Shown piece after piece: positions 1 to 6,796 of a stretch of 25,234 nt of DNA. The notes under the pieces were generated by a model that had not been told where the DNA came from, searched no databases, and worked only from the letters and a program-made list of their open reading frames with translations. The stretch comes from a virus. Made by a program: the position numbers and the translations under genes. Location of the stretch: IMG/VR virus record IMGVR_UViG_3300027973_000208, positions 1 to 25,234 of that record; one strand, given 5' to 3'. Position 1 is the stretch's first letter; each line of letters begins with the position of its first letter.

Positions 1-679
1 CAATATACATCCTAAAACCATCATCTGTGTAACCTGCAAATTTTGTTGATGTGAACCATTCTGGAACTGTTATCTGTCCAGTAAATTTAACTATAAAGTT
101 TTCATATCTATTACCACAAACTGGAAGGCTCATATAGTTTGAGTTCCAAGTACCAGAACAAAGCACATATCCTGGGGTAGCAACATTACCCTGTCTAACA
201 AGAGTATAAACAGTATATGCCAAACCTTCTCCTCCAGCACTCTGCATATTTGATTGCGCCGTTTGAAGGTTGATGTTGGCTATGTTGAGAGCATCCTGTG
301 CATCGTTCTTATCTTGTAGGGCATCCTCTTTATAATTAAAAGAAAGTTCTACTGTTACTGTCTGGCCATCTACATTTGACTGGGCAAGTTCTACTGCATC
401 TAGGGCTAACTCTTCTGCCTCTACTGCATCATCATAGTCTGCAATTGCCTCATCCCTGACATCCCGCAGATTTTTGGCATACATAAACTTATTTTCTGCT
501 ATGTCAATCATATTAATTAGACCATCTTTGTAGTCTAATTTATCTACTGCGCTATTAAGGTTCTCGATCTGCTTGGCTGCAACTGTGAGGGGATCATCAG
601 AATGAGCGTCTTGCGGGGATATGAGGAGCCAACCAAAGGCCAATACTGATGCCACTGTTATGCGTAATAATCTTTTAAT
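1..679 (-). CDS. Exported coiled-coil protein with PA14-like domain (3' end cut by window edge)
   Basis: The reading frame is open from the left window edge to about position 679, so the C-terminus is missing. The visible 226 residues begin with a typical signal peptide: a basic KRLLR segment, a hydrophobic stretch, and an A-H-S cleavage-type motif near residue 27. Residues of about 30-140 are rich in Ala, Asp, Glu, Asn and Gln and look like a helical coiled-coil stalk. Residues of about 190-226 match the opening of a PA14 domain (FIVKFTGQITVP, then YTDDGFRMYI), a carbohydrate-binding fold found in secreted adhesins and glycosidases. No ATG precedes the signal peptide in frame. The best start is an ATT at 677-679 with an AAGGGGGAAAGG ribosome site just upstream; a GTG at 653-655 would lose the basic n-region and has no ribosome site. 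The gene has its own promoter behind a terminator. Export and sugar binding are inferred. Confidence 0.75.
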   Translation of the reverse strand, partial: MKRLLRITVASVLAFGWLLISPQDAHSDDPLTVAAKQIENLNSAVDKLDYKDGLINMIDIAENKFMYAKNLRDVRDEAIADYDDAVEAEELALDAVELAQSNVDGQTVTVELSFNYKEDALQDKNDAQDALNIANINLQTAQSNMQSAGGEGLAYTVYTLVRQGNVATPGYVLCSGTWNSNYMSLPVCGNRYENFIVKFTGQITVPEWFTSTKFAGYTDDGFRMYI

Positions 680-682
680 TGA

Positions 683-694
683 CCTTTCCCCCTT
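683..694 (-). promoter_or_regulatory. Ribosome binding site supporting a non-ATG start
   Basis: The minus strand reads AAGGGGGAAAGG here, followed by TCA and then ATT. It is the only purine-rich Shine-Dalgarno-like stretch near the signal-peptide coding sequence, and it favours ATT at 677-679 as the start of the PA14-like gene. Confidence 0.5.
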
Positions 695-718
695 GCAGAC
701 AAGATGTCTGTTAGGATG

Positions 719-727
719 ATTATACCA
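719..727 (-). promoter_or_regulatory. Extended -10 promoter for the PA14-like gene
   Basis: The minus strand reads TGGTATAAT, a perfect extended -10 element (TGn followed by TATAAT). No good -35 hexamer lies 17 bases upstream, as is usual for extended -10 promoters. It sits immediately after the terminator at 739-771, so it would restart transcription for the PA14-like gene with a leader of roughly 30-35 bases. The identical nine bases recur at 18376-18384. Confidence 0.65.
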
Positions 728-738
728 TTTTATTGCAC

Positions 739-771
739 AAAAAGGGGGCTACCGTAATTGGCAACCCCCTT
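739..771 (-). terminator. Rho-independent terminator
   Basis: On the minus strand the arm AAGGGGGTTGCC (771-760) pairs with GGTAGCCCCCTT (753-742) around a six-base loop AATTAC, giving a 12-pair stem with two G-T pairs. It runs directly into a T tract. It lies 13 bases past the stop codon of the exported protein gene at 785-1891 and probably ends the long leftward transcript. Confidence 0.9.
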
Positions 772-784
772 AGTGTTGGACTAA

Positions 785-1891
785 TTACTTAACTAGAGTA
801 ACCTTTGCCTTTGGATTCTTTGCATTCCACTTCTTTGCAAGTGCATTGAAAGCATCCTTGATTGACTTAACTGCTGCTGCATTATCTGCAGTCAACTTTG
901 CAATCTGTGCATCCTTAGCAAGGATTGCTGCATCTGAAACAACCTTTGCATCAGCAAGTGCCTTTGCAGAAGCAGCCTTCTCAGCAGCAATTAGAGCAGT
1001 GTGCTCTGCTGTTGCCTTAACAAGTGCAGCGTCTGAAGCAGCCTTTGCAGCAAGGGCTGCATCCTTAGCAGCAACCTGTGCAGCAAGTTCTGATACTAGA
1101 TCACGAACTGCGATTTCTGCAAATGGTGCTAGTGCACGAGCAGGAAGACCTGTTACATCAGCAGATGTTGCATCAGAAGATGTTGTTGGTGAGAATGTGA
1201 TTAGTGAGCGTGTTCCAGTTGTTGGAAGTGTTGCCTTAAATGTAGCAACTCCAAAATCTGAAAGTGTAGCACCAGTTGTTGCTGTTGCTGTGTCTAGTGT
1301 TGCTGTAGAAGCAAACACTGTTGCAGTAATTGACTTACCTGATACCTTGTTACCAAATGTATCTGTTGCAGTTACTGTGATGTCCTGCTTTGTTCCAGCA
1401 GCACCTGATGTAGGTGCAGACACTGTAAGAGAGTTAATCTTACCAGCAGTTCCCTGTACATAGTATGTAAGAGTTGTTCCCTGGTTGTTGATTACAACTG
1501 TACCAATTGCTGTTGTCTTTGTGTAGACATAAAATGTTGCTGTTGTTCCTGTACCAGTTGCAACTGTTAAAGATGATGATCCTGATGTTGCTCCTACTGG
1601 TGCAGCAGATGTGTGTAGTGCAGACACGATTGTTGCGTTTGTTGCTGAAACAGTTACGCTAGAACCTGTATCAACTGTTGCGACGAACTTTAGTGCGTCA
1701 GCAGCATCAACAGAGTTGTCTGCAGGGACTGGCAATGATGCAGGTGTAGCGATTGCTGATGCTGTAGTGTTTGCTACAGAGTCAAGCGATACAGCGACTG
1801 TCATTACAGCAGCACTTGCAGGTGTTGCTACGATTGTGCCCAAAGTCATGGCTGCAACCATGGCTAGTGCGATTTTCTTAAATGAGTTCAT
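785..1891 (-). CDS. Exported Ig-like/coiled-coil surface protein, resembling a host cell-envelope protein
   Basis: The 368-residue product starts with a clear signal peptide (basic MNSFKK, hydrophobic core, cleavage motif PASA at residues 24-27). Next comes a Thr/Ser/Val/Ala-rich beta region. Residues of about 150-250 resemble a bacterial Ig-like fold (TVTATDTFGNKVSGKSIT is typical of the invasin-type Big domain). Residues of about 260-345 form an Ala/Lys/Asp-rich coiled coil, and the protein ends in a basic tail (AKKWNAKNPKAKVTLVK). There is no LPXTG motif or C-terminal membrane span. It follows the terminase gene by 19 bases, with AAAAGGAAA as ribosome site, and a terminator follows it. By eye it is richer in G and C than its neighbours and in Ala codons, which suggests capture from a cellular genome. 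It could coat the infected cell, block superinfection, or decorate the virion; none of these is shown. Confidence 0.8.
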   Translation of the reverse strand: MNSFKKIALAMVAAMTLGTIVATPASAAVMTVAVSLDSVANTTASAIATPASLPVPADNSVDAADALKFVATVDTGSSVTVSATNATIVSALHTSAAPVGATSGSSSLTVATGTGTTATFYVYTKTTAIGTVVINNQGTTLTYYVQGTAGKINSLTVSAPTSGAAGTKQDITVTATDTFGNKVSGKSITATVFASTATLDTATATTGATLSDFGVATFKATLPTTGTRSLITFSPTTSSDATSADVTGLPARALAPFAEIAVRDLVSELAAQVAAKDAALAAKAASDAALVKATAEHTALIAAEKAASAKALADAKVVSDAAILAKDAQIAKLTADNAAAVKSIKDAFNALAKKWNAKNPKAKVTLVK

Positions 1892-1910
1892 TTAATTTAT
1901 TTCCTTTTCT

Positions 1911-3692
1911 TTATAGTAGATTGAATCTATCCAAATAGTCTTTTACATCTTTTGGCATAGGCTTATATTCTATCACATTTGAGTTACTTGAGTCAAATAC
2001 ATCTTTGGATCTTTCCCTAAATGTATGAATCTCAACTTCCTGATCTATATTTTTTGGAGTGTGTGATATTGCTCCAAATATTGCTCCACACACAGCATCT
2101 GCTAAGTCCTTAGAAGATTTTCTTGGGTGGTCAACTCTATTATTTTTCATGATTTTTAATTCTGTTAGTTCTTCAAACAAAAGTTCGATTGCAGGCATAA
2201 CAAGTCTTTCTTCGTAAACTAGCATGGCCATATCCTCATAATGTTTTTTAGCAACAGAAACAGTTTCAGTTCTCATTCCTACCTGTTTTAATTCATTTTG
2301 AATATCAAATGATTGCCAACGGTCAAATGAAACCATTCCGATATCAAAACCCTGTCTTCTAAGATTTTGAATCCATAATTTCACCTCTGACAGATTTACT
2401 GGTCCTTCAACTTTTGGTTCCCAATAAACCACAGCATCTACTACAACTACTGGGGCTACCTGTTGATAATCTTTAATTACCTGAATATTTACCCATTTTT
2501 CTACATGTGCAATTGCTACAGCACATTTGTCATGTTTTTGTGCAAGGTCAGCATGCACATAATATTTTTTATTTGGATCTGGCTTAAATGTTTCATCAAA
2601 TCTTTTATATGAATCAATTGGGTTTCTTATGGTCATACATGATCTTACTTTTTCTACCTGTTTAAAAAACGCATCAGTTGAATATGTTGGAACACATGCA
2701 AATCTTTGCATTGCATCTCCAAGGTCTGTATAAAATGCCAACTTGAAGTCATCAATTTTTCTAGTAGGATTAACAACCCAAGTAGGACGCTTTAGTGCAA
2801 ACACTCCTGGATACTTGTAAGAAACTATGTTGTCTTCATCCCAAGTAATTTTTAATGTATTTCCCTCAGCATCTTCAGGTAAGTCCTCATTCATAACAAA
2901 TGTATGATCTTTTGATACAACATCTTTTTCCATAATTACAGCATCATATCTTTGTGAAATAAAGTCGCCTGGATAACGAGGGAATGAAAGGAGTGCAACC
3001 TTTCCAAGATCTGGAAAACGAGAATCTACAGAGGCACGAAATGCTTTATAGATGTTGTCAGCAGTTTTTCCTTGATCATTTCCTGTACCAACTTCATTTG
3101 CAAAACCAGAAATCTCATCAAGTACAGCAAGGATAAGGTTCAAACCCTCATGAGACTCACGCTCTGAGTGACCAGAGTAAACAGTAATTGCTTTATCAAA
3201 TTCAATGCTTTCTGCTTTAGGGTTATACTTACCAGCAAACCATGGAGACTTTTCGATTTTTGTTTTAAATCCTTTAAAGAAAACATTTTTTGCTTGTTGT
3301 GCGTTAATAGCAACATTGATTAAGTCAATAGCATCTCCAGAAGGCTTTCCAAAATAACGAGCAGGGTCTTTTAGACATAATAGTTTATATACTATATATG
3401 CACATGCTACTGTTGATACAAAGTCTTTTCCAGATCCCTTGCCAAGTTGCAGAATAACTTCGTTCTTTGTATATTTTTTATAATAGCGTCTTCCTTCTTC
3501 ATTACCAAGAAGATCAATCAAGTCCTCCTGTTTATATATTTGGCTCATGGCCTCAACAATGTCATATTGCACTTGAGATAGCGGAGGCTGACCAAGATAG
3601 TCTTCACCCTCAACAAATGTTTTAGCATCTACTGGAGTTTCTTCAAAATTATTATTTTTTAAAGCCTCAAGAAAATCACCAAAATCAGCCAT
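1911..3692 (-). CDS. terL: Terminase large subunit
   Basis: This is the DNA-packaging motor, an ATPase fused to a nuclease that cuts concatemeric phage DNA and drives it into the prohead. The 593-residue protein has a Walker A loop GKGSGKD at residues 84-90, a Walker B LILAVLDE at 186-193, and an RNase H-like nuclease domain in the C-terminal half with acidic residues in YYVHADLAQ (D382), MVSFDRW (D457) and SSKDLADAV (D529 and D532). Length and domain order fit the family. Its start overlaps the stop of the preceding small-subunit candidate by 8 bases, which indicates translational coupling. It is placed after the replication genes rather than next to portal and capsid genes, none of which are in this window. 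Confidence 0.95.
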   Translation of the reverse strand: MADFGDFLEALKNNNFEETPVDAKTFVEGEDYLGQPPLSQVQYDIVEAMSQIYKQEDLIDLLGNEEGRRYYKKYTKNEVILQLGKGSGKDFVSTVACAYIVYKLLCLKDPARYFGKPSGDAIDLINVAINAQQAKNVFFKGFKTKIEKSPWFAGKYNPKAESIEFDKAITVYSGHSERESHEGLNLILAVLDEISGFANEVGTGNDQGKTADNIYKAFRASVDSRFPDLGKVALLSFPRYPGDFISQRYDAVIMEKDVVSKDHTFVMNEDLPEDAEGNTLKITWDEDNIVSYKYPGVFALKRPTWVVNPTRKIDDFKLAFYTDLGDAMQRFACVPTYSTDAFFKQVEKVRSCMTIRNPIDSYKRFDETFKPDPNKKYYVHADLAQKHDKCAVAIAHVEKWVNIQVIKDYQQVAPVVVVDAVVYWEPKVEGPVNLSEVKLWIQNLRRQGFDIGMVSFDRWQSFDIQNELKQVGMRTETVSVAKKHYEDMAMLVYEERLVMPAIELLFEELTELKIMKNNRVDHPRKSSKDLADAVCGAIFGAISHTPKNIDQEVEIHTFRERSKDVFDSSNSNVIEYKPMPKDVKDYLDRFNLL

Positions 3693-4218
3693 TATGTATT
3701 ACCGTAATAACCTCATCTTGCTTGGCAATAGAGGAGAGTCGTCTCATAATTTCATCACGAATTTCTGGATACTCAGAAGCAATATCCTTTAGGATTGACA
3801 TTAAGACCTCTTGTCGTTTTTCAATCTCAACCATCTCTTCTGCAAGTTCTTTGTTCTCAAGCAGTCCAGCCTTTTGTAGCATGTCAATTCTTTTAGACTC
3901 AATGTCCATAACAAGTTTAATCGCTGTTGTTTTTGCAGTAAGATTATTTGTCATTGATGCCTCATCAATAACTTCATAAGATTTTGAGATAAGTTTGCTA
4001 TAGTGTGTGTCTGCTGCCACAAGTGCTTCTTTTGCACGAGCACGAATTGCAGCATTATCGGAAGCCATAGTCTTCCATTCATCAATATAGGCAACTACTC
4101 TTTGTCTTGGAATGTCTAATTGCTTTGAAATGACAGTTGGGTCATTACCCTTTAGGTATTCTTCAACTACATTATTTACCTGATCTAAATGCTTTACTAG
4201 GTCTTCTTCAGTTGACAT
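3685..4218 (-). CDS. terS: Probable terminase small subunit
   Basis: The 177-residue protein lies directly upstream of the large terminase gene and overlaps it by 8 bases, the usual position of the DNA-recognition subunit. Residues of about 15-50 look like a helix-turn-helix (VVEEYLKGNDPTVISKQLDI, then PRQRVVAYIDEW). The remainder is almost entirely charged helix, including a long segment around residues 95-150, which is compatible with the oligomerising core of small terminases. Sequence similarity among these proteins is low, so the call rests on position and architecture. The start overlaps the end of the DUF1599-like gene by 11 bases. Confidence 0.75.
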   Translation of the reverse strand: MSTEEDLVKHLDQVNNVVEEYLKGNDPTVISKQLDIPRQRVVAYIDEWKTMASDNAAIRARAKEALVAADTHYSKLISKSYEVIDEASMTNNLTAKTTAIKLVMDIESKRIDMLQKAGLLENKELAEEMVEIEKRQEVLMSILKDIASEYPEIRDEIMRRLSSIAKQDEVITVIHNG

Positions 4219-4480
4219 CTGATAGCACCTTTGAAACCTTAAACAAGATTAGATATCCAATTAGATCGTCTATGTCATTGTCCCCATAAAACTCAGAGCC
4301 TCTAGATATTCTAGAAAGTTTATCATCTATTCTAATCTTAATCTGCTCATCTGTGTTTGCCTTTGAAAAAATTCTAATTGGATCAATGGCAGAATCACCG
4401 TATGATTGGTTCTTCTTAATAAGCATATCTTTTATTTCATCACAAATATTTGAAATAACATATTGTGTTTGAACGCTCAT
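4208..4480 (-). CDS. DUF1599 / Nmad1-like small protein
   Basis: The 90-residue protein carries the pattern KNQSYGDSAIDPIRIFSKA, IKIRIDDKLSRISRG and DDIDDLIGYLILFKV. These match the small phage proteins known as DUF1599 or nucleotide-modification-associated domain 1, which are all-alpha and MazG-like in appearance. The biochemical role of that family is not settled. A link to nucleotide pools or base modification has been proposed on genomic context only. The gene is coupled on both sides: its ATG overlaps the stop of the upstream 39-residue gene (ATGA), and its end overlaps the small terminase start. Confidence 0.65.
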   Translation of the reverse strand: MSVQTQYVISNICDEIKDMLIKKNQSYGDSAIDPIRIFSKANTDEQIKIRIDDKLSRISRGSEFYGDNDIDDLIGYLILFKVSKVLSDVN

Positions 4481-4596
4481 TCGTCATCCTCCCAATCAAA
4501 TGTTTCTGGCAAACCCTTTAATGTATAGAGTGCATAACTAATTCCAACTGCACCAGCAATAGTTAAAACTGCAACAGCCTTTTGTAATTTATTCAT
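4477..4596 (-). CDS. 39-residue single-span membrane protein
   Basis: This short frame encodes MNKLQKAVAVLTIAGAVGIS followed by a polar acidic tail ending ETFDWEDDE. The layout is a short basic N-terminus, one hydrophobic helix at about residues 7-27, and an acidic C-terminus, so a small inner-membrane protein is likely. Both ends are ATGA stop/start overlaps with the flanking genes, which is strong evidence that it is translated. I cannot name a function. It is too short and has only one span, so a holin role is possible but unsupported. Confidence 0.6.
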   Translation of the reverse strand: MNKLQKAVAVLTIAGAVGISYALYTLKGLPETFDWEDDE

Positions 4597-4748
4597 CGTT
4601 TAGATTTCCTTAATCCGTATTTTGCCAAATAAACATATATTGTTTCTACGCTTGTCCCACACTCTGAAGCAATTTCTTGTGGTGTTTTTTTATCCATAAG
4701 AAATCTTTTTCTAAGCCAAGTTTCACTAGTATATAGTTTAGCAGCCAT
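4593..4748 (-). CDS. 51-residue helix-turn-helix protein
   Basis: The product is small and basic. Residues of about 10-45 read as a helix-turn-helix of the sigma-70 region 4 or resolvase type: TWLRKRFLMDKKTPQEIASE, then CGTSVETIYVYLAKYGL and a basic tail RKSKR. It starts 4 bases after the RuvC-like gene stop, and its own TGA overlaps the ATG of the membrane-protein gene. It probably binds DNA, but its target and whether it regulates are unknown. The tight coupling and coherent motif argue against a chance frame. Confidence 0.6.
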   Translation of the reverse strand: MAAKLYTSETWLRKRFLMDKKTPQEIASECGTSVETIYVYLAKYGLRKSKR

Positions 4749-4752
4749 AATG

Positions 4753-5343
4753 TTATTTGTCAACCCCTATTGCTTTGTCCCAGTTTTTTATAGCCCAATG
4801 ACCAATACCACACGCATCTGCCACATCATTATCAGTAATAGTCTTATCATACTGAATATTGATAAAGTTGATAGTTCTTTGTTTGCGAAGATCCCTTTCA
4901 AAAGATTTATACCATGACTCAGATTTTCCTGGACTTTGAGACCTAATATATAATTTTTCATCTTTAGAAATCTTTTTATTTCCAATAAAGTTTTGCCATG
5001 TGATTGGTGACACCTTGCCAATAGTTCTAATGCCAGATTGACCTGCTGCACCTAATAAAGCACCTTGGACTAACGCAAGATCAGCAGCAGTCTTAGGGCT
5101 GTTCATAAATACTGTATGTTCAATTACAATCGCATCTACATTTATAATATGTTCAAATAAACCTTTAGACTTTCTGCCAGCGTCAATTACTTTTTCATAT
5201 ATATCTTTGCCTTCAAAATTAATCTTTCCAACTTCTTTTAAGTATTCACCATGAAATGTTGCATAGGCAAGACTGTTAGTACTAGCATCAATAGCACAAA
5301 TTTGTTCTGGTTTTATTTCTACACCCCACTTATTTTGTACCAT
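4753..5343 (-). CDS. RuvC-like Holliday junction resolvase
   Basis: The 196-residue protein has the RNase H-fold layout of RuvC. The first catalytic Asp is in the first strand (ICAIDASTNSLAYA, D19), a Glu sits in IVIEHTVF (E75), and a C-terminal acidic pair lies in TDNDVADACGIGHWA (D173 and D176). The ALVQGALLGAAGQSG helix after the Glu is also typical. Phage versions resolve branched recombination intermediates before packaging, which suits its position between recombination genes and the terminase. Its ATG overlaps the end of the zinc-finger gene by 14 bases, with AAAGGA nearby as ribosome site. Confidence 0.85.
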   Translation of the reverse strand: MVQNKWGVEIKPEQICAIDASTNSLAYATFHGEYLKEVGKINFEGKDIYEKVIDAGRKSKGLFEHIINVDAIVIEHTVFMNSPKTAADLALVQGALLGAAGQSGIRTIGKVSPITWQNFIGNKKISKDEKLYIRSQSPGKSESWYKSFERDLRKQRTINFINIQYDKTITDNDVADACGIGHWAIKNWDKAIGVDK

Positions 5344-5614
5344 TTATTTTTCCTTTTATTTCTTTTAATGCTTGACTAACATCTGAAGGATTTATTAAAC
5401 AACCAGAGCACAAAGAATCATCATTGTATATTGACAACTGTCTTTTACAAGATTTACAAGTTCGCATCTTGCCTTTTCTTTTTTGTCTTCTTGTAAGCAA
5501 ATATCTTTGTGCAATCTTTTCTTTTGTAGAATGATTTCTACACTCTACAGAACAGTATATCTGATATGAGATATCTGTTTTAAATTCTTTGTCGCACCAA
5601 CTACAATGCTTCAT
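5330..5614 (-). CDS. Double zinc-finger protein
   Basis: The 94-residue protein has two four-cysteine clusters. The first is C4-x2-C7 with C21-x3-C25 (HCSWCDKEF and IYCSVEC). The second is C53-x2-C56 with C69-x2-C72 (RTCKSCKRQL and CSGCLI). A basic linker RRQKRKGK joins them. The first cluster resembles the zinc-binding part of HNH-type or FCS-type proteins, but no HNH catalytic residues follow, so a nuclease call is not justified. Nucleic-acid or protein binding is the likely role. It overlaps the Cas4-like nuclease gene by 14 bases upstream and the RuvC-like gene by 14 bases downstream. Confidence 0.7.
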   Translation of the reverse strand: MKHCSWCDKEFKTDISYQIYCSVECRNHSTKEKIAQRYLLTRRQKRKGKMRTCKSCKRQLSIYNDDSLCSGCLINPSDVSQALKEIKGKINGTK

Positions 5615-6452
5615 CTTCTAGCAACTCCAGAGGTTTAATTTTAATTACCCCTGTCTCTGCTTCGGCACATGTTTTTTGTAATGGACAAACCTTACAGATC
5701 TTTGAATTTGATCTATATGTTTTTTGAGGCAAAGTTTTATCTTCCCATGCCTTGCGAACTGTTCGCATCCAATCAAATGCCTGGTCTACCCACCGACGGT
5801 AATGATCGTTTACTTCTACAGGAATAATAAGTAGATCATGGTTATTTTTATTTTCATAAATCAATGCACCCTTATCTTTCTTGAGAATCTTCATATACAT
5901 AATTAATTGCATTAGGTGGCCAGTCTTTGGCTTCCTGCTTGCTTTTCTATACTCAAAGCCTTCATTCATCATGGTTTTAATTTCACCAAGAATAGTTTGA
6001 CCATTATAATTAAGCATTACATCGCCATACCCTGAAATTGGTGGGTCATCATGCTTGATTCTAAACTCTAATGCTGGATGAATTTGCTTCTTGTACTTGC
6101 TTGGTTCTGGATCAAACTCCATATCTTCTGCCAAAAGCCCAGCATTCATAACAGCATCTTGGATTCTATCATGGCTCAGTGTTCCGCTGGTTCTGTTTGC
6201 TACACCAAAAGCATCTGCATCATCGTGAAAAATACCACCCTCAAATGCAAGGTACCAATATCTAGCACACTCACCTGCTCCGTATGTCAAAGATGAAGGA
6301 GCAAAGGTTGTCTTCTTTTGAAAGCGTGGTTTTAGGTTAACTGTATAGCCATTCCTAATTGCCTCAATAAGTCCATCAGTAAAAGTTGGCTCTTCCAATT
6401 TATTGCTTGTTTCTGGTCTAATCATAACTTGCTTTAGTAAATTTTTTGTCAT
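5601..6452 (-). CDS. Cas4-like PD-(D/E)XK nuclease with iron-sulfur cluster
   Basis: The 283-residue protein has the Cas4/RecB-family signature. There is a His in LSHDRIQ (H94), the active-site Asp in GYGDVML (D144), the E-x-K motif in ILGEIKTM (E157, K159), and the QLIMYM helix (Q182). Four cysteines are placed as in iron-sulfur nucleases: C62 in GAGECARYW and C253, C256, C262 in CKVCPLQKTC. Such enzymes are 5'-3' or bidirectional exonucleases on single-stranded ends. There is no Cas1, Cas2 or repeat array, so phage recombination or host-DNA processing is the likelier setting. A promoter element lies 28 bases upstream of the start. Confidence 0.88.
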   Translation of the reverse strand: MTKNLLKQVMIRPETSNKLEEPTFTDGLIEAIRNGYTVNLKPRFQKKTTFAPSSLTYGAGECARYWYLAFEGGIFHDDADAFGVANRTSGTLSHDRIQDAVMNAGLLAEDMEFDPEPSKYKKQIHPALEFRIKHDDPPISGYGDVMLNYNGQTILGEIKTMMNEGFEYRKASRKPKTGHLMQLIMYMKILKKDKGALIYENKNNHDLLIIPVEVNDHYRRWVDQAFDWMRTVRKAWEDKTLPQKTYRSNSKICKVCPLQKTCAEAETGVIKIKPLELLEDEAL

Positions 6453-6480
6453 TATATTAAAACTCTTTTCTATTCTTATA

Positions 6481-6489
6481 AGTATAGCA
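6481..6489 (-). promoter_or_regulatory. Extended -10 promoter upstream of the Cas4-like gene
   Basis: The minus strand reads TGCTATACT, an extended -10 element with one mismatch to TATAAT in the hexamer. It begins just downstream of the coding end of the 100-residue gene, in a 41-base spacer that is unusually long for this window. It would give a leader of about 20 bases for the Cas4-like gene. No matching -35 box is seen. Confidence 0.45.
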
Positions 6490-6493
6490 GATA

Positions 6494-6796
6494 TCAGCGT
6501 GTGATGTATTTCAGTGCAGACACTAAATTGTTAATTGATTCAGCAGCAGTGTAGTAAAGATTTTTTTTGCCTCTATCAGATTTATCTACATTTGCCATCC
6601 ATGTTGCTTTAAATGCCATCTTTGCTGCGATTGCCTGAAGCCTTACAATCTCTACATGAGCAACATTGATTGGGATATCTGGCTTTATAATTAGTTTAGC
6701 AATCATTGTTAATGCAGTTGTCAGTTCTTCATCTTCCATATAGTCTGCAATTTCTACAAGACCATTTACCATATCAATAGTTGTTTTTTCTTCCAT
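6494..6796 (-). CDS. Hypothetical helical protein, 100 residues
   Basis: I do not recognise this protein. It is predicted mostly helical, with an acidic N-terminal half (EIADYMEDEELTTALTM) and a C-terminal half rich in Ala, Lys and aromatic residues (KMAFKATWMANVDKSDRGKK). It has no cysteines and no signal peptide. Its ATG overlaps the TAA stop of the preceding oxygenase gene (TAATG), so it is co-translated with the oxygenase cluster. A partner role for that cluster is only a guess. Confidence 0.6.
   Translation of the reverse strand: MEEKTTIDMVNGLVEIADYMEDEELTTALTMIAKLIIKPDIPINVAHVEIVRLQAIAAKMAFKATWMANVDKSDRGKKNLYYTAAESINNLVSALKYITR

Noticed and set aside
846-1463. Long plus-strand open frame (205 residues) opposite the exported surface protein
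   Set aside because: Its Ala/Ser/Val-rich product mirrors the repetitive codons of the true gene on the other strand. The minus-strand frame has a signal peptide, ribosome site and terminator, and every other gene is on the minus strand.
1611-1895. Second plus-strand frame opposite the signal-peptide end of the same gene
   Set aside because: A compositional shadow with no ribosome site and no recognisable protein features.
1917-1929. Perfect 6-base inverted repeat with 1-base centre at the end of the terminase gene
   Set aside because: It is built from the last terminase codons in AT-rich DNA, and one short palindrome is not enough to call an operator.
4788-5051. Alternative minus-strand frame inside the RuvC-like gene
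   Set aside because: The overlapping frame has complete catalytic motifs, while this one encodes a Leu/Met-rich product without motifs.
5601-6452. Cas4-like gene as part of a CRISPR locus
   Set aside because: No repeats with regular spacing and no other cas genes are present on either strand.
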